Positions 58,570 to 64,000 of a stretch of DNA of 64,000 nt are shown piece after piece. The notes under the pieces are model-generated. The model saw only the letters and a program-made list of their open reading frames with translations. It was not told the origin of the DNA and did not search any database. A program made the position numbers and the translations under genes. The stretch is from Candidatus Faecalibacterium faecigallinarum (GTDB lineage Bacteria > Bacillota > Clostridia > Oscillospirales > Ruminococcaceae): contig DWWN01000035.1 in NCBI GenBank assembly GCA_019119685.1, positions 62,001 to 126,000 on the forward strand. Direction: 5' to 3'. The first letter of the stretch is position 1; every line of letters begins with the position of its first letter.

Positions 58570-59418
58570 TCACAGGCCCATCCGGCCGGCCAGCTCGCTG
58601 CCCAGCAGGACGGTCCAGCCCTCCTCCGCGCCGCCCGGACAAAAGGCGGCCAGCAGCCCCGTCTCCCGCCAGCACCTGCGCCCGGCCCGCCGCGTCAGGG
58701 CCGCGCCCGGCAAGGCGGGCAGCAGCGTCCGCCCGGCAATGGTGCCGCACACCAGATACCGCAGCCCCAGGGCGGGGCCTTCGGGCGCCTGCCCGGCAAA
58801 GGCGGCTTCCAGCACGGCCTGCGCTTCCTCCGGCAGGGCGTCCCGGACGGCGCCGTAGCGCACCAGCACCACCGCCCGGCCCGACACCGGGTCGGCCAGG
58901 GTAAAGCCGCTGTCGCAGAAGGCCAGCACCCCCGCCTGCGCGCCCGCCACCTCCAGCACGGCGGGGACCGACGCCCCGCCCGGCCTGCCCAGAAAGCCCA
59001 GCAGCCCCCGCACCGCCAGGTACACCCCCGCCGACGCGGCCAGCAGACGCCCCGGCGTGATGTCCAGATAGGCGGTCAGGTTGGCGGCGTGGCCCGACGG
59101 CACAAGCCCCGCCGCGCCCGCCAGCACCAGATTGAGCGCCACATACCACCCGCACAGCCGCAGGAACACCCGCGCCCCCGGCCAGCCGTAGGCCAGCGCC
59201 ACCGTCCCCGCGCCGGCCGCGGCCTTGTACGCCAGGGCGGCGGGCAGCGGCAGCGCCGGAGCCAGCAGCACCAGGCAGCTGGCCGCCCCCAACGCCGCAC
59301 CAGCCGCCAGACGCGGCCCGCTGCACCGCACCCCGGCCAGCAGCCCCGCCGCCAGCAGAAACGCCGCCCCGGCCGCAAAGTTGACCAGCAGCAGCTCGTC
59401 TATGTACAGCACTTTCAA
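58570..59418 (-). CDS. spoIIGA: pro-sigma-E processing peptidase SpoIIGA
   Basis: 282 residues. The start MKVLYIDELLLVNFAAGAAF leads into five hydrophobic segments, then a soluble domain with LAFCDSGFTLADPVSGRAVVLV (the aspartic-protease-like D-S-G-N/F motif). SpoIIGA cleaves pro-sigma-E at the septum. The protein is Ala-rich and highly divergent as usual; identification rests on order (spoIIGA-sigE-sigG), topology and the DSG motif. Confidence 0.9.
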   Translation of the reverse strand: MKVLYIDELLLVNFAAGAAFLLAAGLLAGVRCSGPRLAAGAALGAASCLVLLAPALPLPAALAYKAAAGAGTVALAYGWPGARVFLRLCGWYVALNLVLAGAAGLVPSGHAANLTAYLDITPGRLLAASAGVYLAVRGLLGFLGRPGGASVPAVLEVAGAQAGVLAFCDSGFTLADPVSGRAVVLVRYGAVRDALPEEAQAVLEAAFAGQAPEGPALGLRYLVCGTIAGRTLLPALPGAALTRRAGRRCWRETGLLAAFCPGGAEEGWTVLLGSELAGRMGL

Positions 59419-59527
59419 ACCGCATCGCCCCTGACGACCAGCATACCGCGCGCCGAGCGTAAAAACGCGCGAATCTTACCTTGCGGACGGCCGCCGCGCC
59501 CCAGGCGAAATTTTTTGCGGAAAGGGC

Positions 59528-59556
59528 TTGCAAAATCCTCCGCGTTGCGGTATAAT
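59528..59556 (+). promoter_or_regulatory. promoter of tRNA-Asn
   Basis: -35 TTGCAA (59528-59533), 17 bp, -10 TATAAT (59551-59556), ending 20 bp before the tRNA. Confidence 0.85.
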
Positions 59557-59576
59557 ACCACCTGCAAAGTTCATAT

Positions 59577-59650
59577 GCCTCTTTAGCTCAGTCGGTTAGA
59601 GCACCTGACTGTTAATCAGGGTGTCGCCTGTTCGAGTCAGGCAAGAGGCG
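59577..59650 (+). tRNA. tRNA-Asn (anticodon GTT)
   Basis: 74 nt cloverleaf: acceptor GCCTCTT/AAGAGGC, D-arm AGCTCAGTCGGTTAGAGC, anticodon stem CTGACTGTTAATCAG with GTT, T-arm CCTGTTCGAGTCAGG, discriminator G. CCA is not encoded. Confidence 0.96.
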
Positions 59651-59654
59651 CTTG

Positions 59655-59686
59655 GGATGCAGTCCGGCCGGAGTGCATCCTTTTTT
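59655..59686 (+). terminator. terminator after tRNA-Asn
   Basis: GGATGCA (59655-59661) pairs with TGCATCC (59674-59680), then TTTTTT. Confidence 0.88.
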
Positions 59687-59869
59687 GTATAGTTTGCACA
59701 CAAAAGGCCGGATTTTTCAGCATGAAATCCGCCTTTTGAGCACCGGAAATTGAAAATGGCCCCTTGAAGAAACTGTCGCATTGTGGTAAACTACACTTGA
59801 GCTTTAAGAGCCGCAAGGCTTGCAAAGCCGCAGCACCTCGATCAAAGGGTAGGCGCTCCCTTCTTTTGA

Positions 59870-59938
59870 TAGCAGCTGACCTCTGCTTTGTCCTGTTTCT
59901 CCGCAGGGCAGGGCAAAGCAGAGGACTGCGTGCTGCTA
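59870..59938 (+). repeat. long imperfect hairpin before the exporter operon
   Basis: TAGCAGC (59870-59876) pairs with GCTGCTA (59932-59938) and CTCTGCTTTG (59881-59890) with CAAAGCAGAG (59914-59923), giving a stem of about 17 bp with one asymmetric loop. No ORF here. The gap 59687-60126 otherwise carries only the promoter at 60009-60037. Confidence 0.5.
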
Positions 59939-60008
59939 TAGGGCTATCCCTTTTGTTCGCCGCTGTGGGCCATTGGGGCCGGATGCGCGGGATGGAGCAA
60001 TTTTCCTC

Positions 60009-60037
60009 TTGTGGATTCGGGCAGAATATGATAAAAT
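60009..60037 (+). promoter_or_regulatory. promoter of the C39 exporter / MAM-like operon
   Basis: -35 TTGTGG (60009-60014), 17 bp, -10 TAAAAT (60032-60037), 90 bp before the start codon. Confidence 0.65.
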
Positions 60038-60126
60038 GTGTCCATAGTCCTTGTGAACAAAATCATAATACATTTTGAAGAGATCGTGGCCGTTCGTCGC
60101 GTGTATCTCTTGTAAAGGAAACATCT

Positions 60127-62466
60127 ATGCGCTATACTTATGTGCGGCAGCACGACTCAACGGACTGCGCAGCCGCCTGCCTTGCGATGGTGTGCCTCCA
60201 TTACAGAAAGGAAATCACGATCACGCGGCTGCGTGACATGATGGGCACCGACCTGAAAGGCACCAATCTTGTGGGCCTGCAGAAGGCGGCCAATGAGCTG
60301 GGGTTCACCACAGCGGCCGTCCGGGTAGACCGTGAAAACTTTTTAAGTGACTTTTCCCTTCCCTGCATCGCGCAGGAGATCACCGACCAGGGGTTAACGC
60401 ACTTCGTGGTCGTATTCAAAAAGACGACCATCCCCGACGAGGGCGCGCGGCGCAAGCATATGCTGGACGTCACCGCCGCGAAGGAGGAGGCCGACAAGAC
60501 CGGCAAGAAGTACAAGGACAAGGAATACGTCATCGTGGGCGACCCGGCCACCGAGCTGCGCAAGATGACGCTCGACGAGTTCTACAAGAACTTCACCGGC
60601 GTGCTGCTTCTGCTGAACCCGACGGCTGACTTCCAGCCCGGCAAGGTCAAACAGGGCAGTATGTTCAAGCGGTATGTGAATTTGCTCCTGCCGCAGAAAA
60701 AGCTGTTCGCTTACGCTATCCTCAGCTCGGTCATTTTGACCATCTTGGGCATTGCGTCCTCGCTGTTCAACAAGATTTTGATGGACGAGGTGTTGCCCTA
60801 CGGGCTGGATAACCTGCTGCTGACACTGATCCTCGTGTTCAGCGTGGTCAGCATCACCTCTGCATTCGTCACCTTCGTGCGGCAGTGGATTTTGGTCCAT
60901 CTGTCCATCAAGATAGATATCCCGATGATGCTGGGGTACTTCGGGCACATTTACCATTTGCCCATGAAGTTCTTCGCCACACGCAAGACCGGCGATATCA
61001 CCACACGCTACTCCGACGCCAATACCATCAAGTCCATCTTCACCAGCATCGCGCTGAGCCTGATCATGGACATCTCGATGGCCGTCATCACCGGCATCAT
61101 CCTGTTCAGGATGAACGCCACCCTCTTTTCGGTCGCTTTGTTCATGACGCTGGTCAGCCTGCTGCTTGTGCTGATCTACCGGCGCCCCTACAAAAAGATC
61201 AACGAGGAGACGATGCAGCAGGCGTCCATCCTCAACAGCCAGATGATCGAGGGCCTGCGGGGCATCGAGACCATCAAGTGCAACGCCGGCGAGGACAACG
61301 AGCTGGAACGGCTCGAACGGGAGTACATCAAAAGCCTGAAGATCAGCATCCGGTCCAGCAAGCTCTCGACCACCCAGACGCTGATTACCTCTTTGATCTC
61401 CACCGGGTTCAGCATGCTGACCTATTACATCGGCATCATGCAGGTCCTGAATGGGGAGATGACCCTGGGCTCTTTCATGGCCTTCAGCACCCTTTCCAGC
61501 TACTTTACCAGCCCTGTGGGCAACCTGGTCAATTTGCAGCTCCAGATCCAGGAGGCTTCCATCTCGATGAAGCGCTTGACCGAGATCATGGACTATGAAG
61601 CCGAGCAGGCCAACGCCGATGAGCAGGAGTATACCGAGCTGGAACAGATCGAAGGCGACATCGAGTTCCGGGACGTGACCTTCCGCTACGGCAACCGCAA
61701 CCCCGCGCTGGACCACGTCAGCTTTACCATTCCCGCAGGGAAAAAAGTGGCGCTGGTGGGCCATTCGGGCAGCGGCAAATCCACCATCACCAAGATGCTG
61801 CTCAAATATTACGAGCCGGAATCGGGTGAGATCCGGGTGAACGGCGTGAACCTGAACGAGTACACCAACGCTTCGGTCCGCCGCGCCATTTCCTACGTAC
61901 CGCAGAACATTGAGCTTTTCAGCAAGACCATCCTGGACAACATCCGCATCTCGCGCCCTGACGCGACGCTGGAAGAAGTCAAGGAGGCGGCCAAAAAGGC
62001 GGACGCCCACGAGTTTATCCGCAAGCTGCCGCTGCAATACCACACCTACCTGGAGGAGGCCGGCAACGGCCTGTCCGGCGGTGAGAAACAGCGCATCGCT
62101 CTGGCCCGGGCCTTTTTGAAAGACTCGAACCTCTATATTCTGGACGAATCGACGTCTAACCTCGACTTTGCGACAGAGAATGCCATCTTTGACATGATCT
62201 ACCATCAGCTGGCCGACCGTTCGATGCTGATCGTCGCCCACCGCCTGTCCACCGTCCGCGGCTGTGACCAGATCATCGTGATGGATGAAGGCCGCATTGT
62301 GGAGCAGGGTACCCACGATGAGCTGATGGCCAAACAGGGCAAGTACTACGCCCTGTGGAACCTGCAGCAGGGCATCTTCCGCAAGCGTGAGGAGCCCAAG
62401 CCCGTTGTCGAGACCGCCGCCCCCGCCCAAGACGACGAGGACGATGACGGCTCGATGACCTATTGA
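60127..62466 (+). CDS. peptidase-containing ABC exporter (C39 type)
   Basis: 779 residues: N-terminal C39 cysteine protease (RQHDSTDCAAACLAMV with Cys-14, His-92 in THFVVVF, Asp-139 in VIVGDPATE). Six membrane helices span about 190-460, followed by an ABC ATPase with Walker A GHSGSGKST, LSGGEKQ, ILDEST and AHRLST. It cuts double-glycine leaders and exports the product. The protease domain has an unusual charged insertion of about 35 residues between His and Asp (TTIPDEGARRKHMLDVTAAK then EEADKTGKKYKDKEY). Two GG-leader proteins follow at once. AAAGG precedes the ATG. Confidence 0.96.
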   Translation: MRYTYVRQHDSTDCAAACLAMVCLHYRKEITITRLRDMMGTDLKGTNLVGLQKAANELGFTTAAVRVDRENFLSDFSLPCIAQEITDQGLTHFVVVFKKTTIPDEGARRKHMLDVTAAKEEADKTGKKYKDKEYVIVGDPATELRKMTLDEFYKNFTGVLLLLNPTADFQPGKVKQGSMFKRYVNLLLPQKKLFAYAILSSVILTILGIASSLFNKILMDEVLPYGLDNLLLTLILVFSVVSITSAFVTFVRQWILVHLSIKIDIPMMLGYFGHIYHLPMKFFATRKTGDITTRYSDANTIKSIFTSIALSLIMDISMAVITGIILFRMNATLFSVALFMTLVSLLLVLIYRRPYKKINEETMQQASILNSQMIEGLRGIETIKCNAGEDNELERLEREYIKSLKISIRSSKLSTTQTLITSLISTGFSMLTYYIGIMQVLNGEMTLGSFMAFSTLSSYFTSPVGNLVNLQLQIQEASISMKRLTEIMDYEAEQANADEQEYTELEQIEGDIEFRDVTFRYGNRNPALDHVSFTIPAGKKVALVGHSGSGKSTITKMLLKYYEPESGEIRVNGVNLNEYTNASVRRAISYVPQNIELFSKTILDNIRISRPDATLEEVKEAAKKADAHEFIRKLPLQYHTYLEEAGNGLSGGEKQRIALARAFLKDSNLYILDESTSNLDFATENAIFDMIYHQLADRSMLIVAHRLSTVRGCDQIIVMDEGRIVEQGTHDELMAKQGKYYALWNLQQGIFRKREEPKPVVETAAPAQDDEDDDGSMTY

Positions 62467-62472
62467 TGGTGC

Positions 62473-62528
62473 AACCGGGTGCGCACCCGGTTACATAAAT
62501 GGTTTTCACGCGGTTGCGCAACCGTGTG
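62473..62528 (+). promoter_or_regulatory. two GCGC-loop hairpins between exporter and mam genes
   Basis: AACCGGGT-GCGC-ACCCGGTT (62473-62492) and CACGCGGTT-GCGC-AACCGTGTG (62507-62528) are strong stems. They may stabilise or separate the mam mRNA from the exporter mRNA. Confidence 0.55.
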
Positions 62529-62577
62529 AGGATCGACACATTTTTTCGTTTCAATCATTTGAAGGGAGTAATTCATT

Positions 62578-62967
62578 ATGATGATGCCTGCAAACTACTC
62601 TGTTATCGCAGAGAACGAAATGACCTATGTCAACGGCGGCGCTCTGATCGACTGCTTCGCCCCCCTGATGAACTCTTCCAACTGGAAGACCTTCAACACC
62701 AACCTGATCAAGATCATCGGCAACAGCTCCATGAAGAATTTCCTGGGCAGCACTGTTGGCGTTCTGTTCGGCGGCAGCTTCAGCTTCGACAACTGGGGTA
62801 CTGCTCTCGAGGGCGCTTACTGGAAGGGCTTTGATACCGTTGACAAGGGCCTGAACACCGTTCTGTCTTGGGTTGGCGCTCTGGCTTCCATCTACACCCT
62901 GGGCACCGCTGACGCTAAGACCCTGCAGGGCGACAAGGTCCTGAAGATCGACGGCACCACTTTCTAA
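62578..62967 (+). CDS. mam: MAM-like secreted protein 1 (double-glycine leader)
   Basis: 129 residues. The leader MMMPANYSVIAENEMTY, then VNGG, is practically identical to the F. prausnitzii MAM leader and ends in Gly-Gly at residue 21, the cut site for C39 exporters. The mature 108 residues are hydrophobic and Gly/Asn-rich (NSSNWKTFNTNLIKIIGNSS, LGSTVGVLFGGSFSF, WVGALASIYTLGTADAK). MAM is a secreted protein with reported anti-inflammatory activity. Adjacent exporter supports processing and export. GAAGGGAG precedes the ATG. Confidence 0.85.
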   Translation: MMMPANYSVIAENEMTYVNGGALIDCFAPLMNSSNWKTFNTNLIKIIGNSSMKNFLGSTVGVLFGGSFSFDNWGTALEGAYWKGFDTVDKGLNTVLSWVGALASIYTLGTADAKTLQGDKVLKIDGTTF

Positions 62968-63009
62968 GTTAAGTCAGTATCCATTCTAAATTAAGAAAGG
63001 TGGTTCATC

Positions 63010-63393
63010 ATGACCTTTCCTGCAAATTACGCAGTAATTGCAGAGGATGAGCTGACTTACGTCACTGGCGGCGGCGTGATCGCTAACGTTCTGCCCGCTG
63101 TCATGACCAGCGAGAACTGGCGTACCTTCAGCACCAACCTGATCAAGATCGTTGGCAATACCGTTCTGGGCAACTTTGTTGGCACCGTTCTGGGTACTGC
63201 CTTCGGCACCAACTATGCGTTTGGTGGCATCATCGATGCTATCAACACTGAGCTGGGCAAGCTGAATGGTGTCAATGGTCTCCTGCAGTCTATTGCCGGT
63301 CTGGCAGCAATTTATACGCTGGGCACTGCCGGTGCTAAGACCGTGCAGGACAACAACGTTATCGGTGTCTCCGGTGCTGCTGTTGAGGCCTAA
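63010..63393 (+). CDS. MAM-like secreted protein 2 (double-glycine leader)
   Basis: 127 residues. Leader MTFPANYAVIAEDELTY, then VTGG, parallels gene 1. The mature part shares the NWRTFSTNLIKIVGN segment and ends hydrophobic and Gly-rich (GNFVGTVLGTAFGTNYAFGG, SIAGLAAIYTLGTAGAKTV). It looks like a diverged paralogue of gene 1, 42 bp downstream with its own AAAGG RBS. The pair could work as a two-component product, or one may be for a different target. Confidence 0.83.
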   Translation: MTFPANYAVIAEDELTYVTGGGVIANVLPAVMTSENWRTFSTNLIKIVGNTVLGNFVGTVLGTAFGTNYAFGGIIDAINTELGKLNGVNGLLQSIAGLAAIYTLGTAGAKTVQDNNVIGVSGAAVEA

Positions 63394-63481
63394 GCTGGTT
63401 ATTCAGCTCTAATCTCGATTGCAAGTGTATTTTAGTCTGACCCCGCCCCACGGGGTTGGGGCAGTTAAAATGCCTCGTTAT

Positions 63482-63526
63482 GGTGTGCCAGGAGGCAAGT
63501 ACCTCCTGGCGCACCTTATTTTTTAT
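63482..63526 (+). terminator. strong terminator of the mam operon
   Basis: GGTGTGCCAGGAGG (63482-63495) pairs with CCTCCTGGCGCACC (63502-63515), followed by TTATTTTTTA. A second GC hairpin (CCCCGCCCC/GGGG) lies just before at 63441-63461. Nothing else is seen between 63394 and 63715. Confidence 0.9.
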
Positions 63527-63715
63527 GGCAAAAGCTGTCTGTTTCATCCGCCCGGATGCGACAGGCAAACGCGGGCTGCGAACGCCCCGCATCACTTCCT
63601 TTCTGAAATTTTAAGGCTGAACGAGTGTCATGCTAAAATTTCTGTGAGGCGTTCGCGGTCCACGTTTGCCTGCTGCAGCAGCGCAGGGCAAACTACAAGG
63701 ATTAAGGTGGATAAC

Positions 63716-64000
63716 ATGAACGAAATTTTAGTCAGCGAAAGCAAGACCCTCAAGCTCACCAACGTGCTCAGCCGCCGCATCATGCCGGAGGACTTTGCCA
63801 ATATCAACCTGATCGTCACCCAGATGGAAAATTTTGTCCGCAGCCACGGCGCGCAGCCCATCGGCCCGCTGGTGCAGCACATCTGCATCGCCAAGGGCCC
63901 CAAGCCCGAGCCGCAGATGTACCTGCTGCGCCAGGCAAACCAGCTCATCACCCGGCTGGACCCGCAGTACCACATGGACGCCGTGCTGCGTGTGAAAAAC
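63716..64000 (+). CDS. unknown protein, 5' part (cut by window end)
   Basis: 95 codons visible from ATG 63716, preceded by AAGGTGG. It begins MNEILVSESKTLKLTNVLSR and continues with FANINLIVTQMENFVRSHGA and QPIGPLVQHICIAKGPKPEP. No family assigned; the layout (QPIGPLVQH) is reminiscent of effector-binding (GyrI-like) domains. It follows a strong terminator, so it is probably a separate unit. Confidence 0.55.
   Translation, partial: MNEILVSESKTLKLTNVLSRRIMPEDFANINLIVTQMENFVRSHGAQPIGPLVQHICIAKGPKPEPQMYLLRQANQLITRLDPQYHMDAVLRVKN

Noticed and set aside
60394..62430. 678-codon open frame opposite the ABC exporter
   Set aside because: His/Gln/Gly-rich antisense shadow of a conserved ABC protein.

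Overview
The window is high-GC Firmicutes chromosome carrying one large, lower-GC inserted element. The conserved gene order (infC-rpmI-rplT; rnc-smc-ftsY; dprA-topA-trmFO), the SpoIIGA/sigma-E/sigma-G cluster and two secreted proteins that closely resemble the MAM anti-inflammatory protein of Faecalibacterium prausnitzii point to a gut Oscillospiraceae/Ruminococcaceae bacterium of the Gemmiger/Subdoligranulum/Faecalibacterium group. Functional sporulation genes make a spore-forming relative more likely than Faecalibacterium itself. All positions, promoters and structures were read by eye. No alignment or folding program was run.

Region 1 (1-20500, nearly all minus strand) is a housekeeping block: rpsU, leuS, rsfS, an LCP cell-wall ligase, yqeK, nadD, yhbY, rdgB, ftsY, smc, rnc, plsX, trmFO, topA, dprA, a SpoU methyltransferase and rplT-rpmI-infC with a structured L20-type leader. 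infC appears to start at AUC. Region 2 (20500-27200) holds a DUF1538 membrane protein with a tandem PII-like protein, a RepA-like AAA ATPase gene enclosed by two families of dispersed repeats, and a GntR/ABC operon behind a consensus promoter and palindromic operator.

Region 3 (27202-56931) is the main result. The sporulation regulator gene spoIIID is split into a 5' part (27202-27327) and a 3' part (56788-56931) by an element of about 29.5 kb. Both junctions carry the same 12-bp core, and the right junction lies next to a large serine recombinase. Precise excision would restore an 85-codon spoIIID in frame, the same architecture as the skin elements in sigK, although I do not know of a description in spoIIID. 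The element carries a replication and recombination module (DUF932, YqaJ nuclease, RecT, a Rep-like protein, a phage-type ATPase, TnpW, recombinase). It also carries a dense accessory block: a Septu-like ATPase/HNH pair, a DUF3990 pair, an AAA/PD-(D/E)XK protein, a frameshifted HipA-like kinase, a coiled-coil orphan, a WYL-regulated HNH/membrane/YkgJ/glycine-zipper operon, a Phd/ParE toxin-antitoxin pair and three zinc-ribbon membrane proteins. No capsid, tail, relaxase or type IV secretion gene was recognised.

Region 4 (56932-64000) has sigG, sigE and spoIIGA on the minus strand, tRNA-Asn(GTT), then a plus-strand locus of a C39-peptidase ABC exporter and two double-glycine-leader MAM-like proteins, followed by a gene cut by the window edge.
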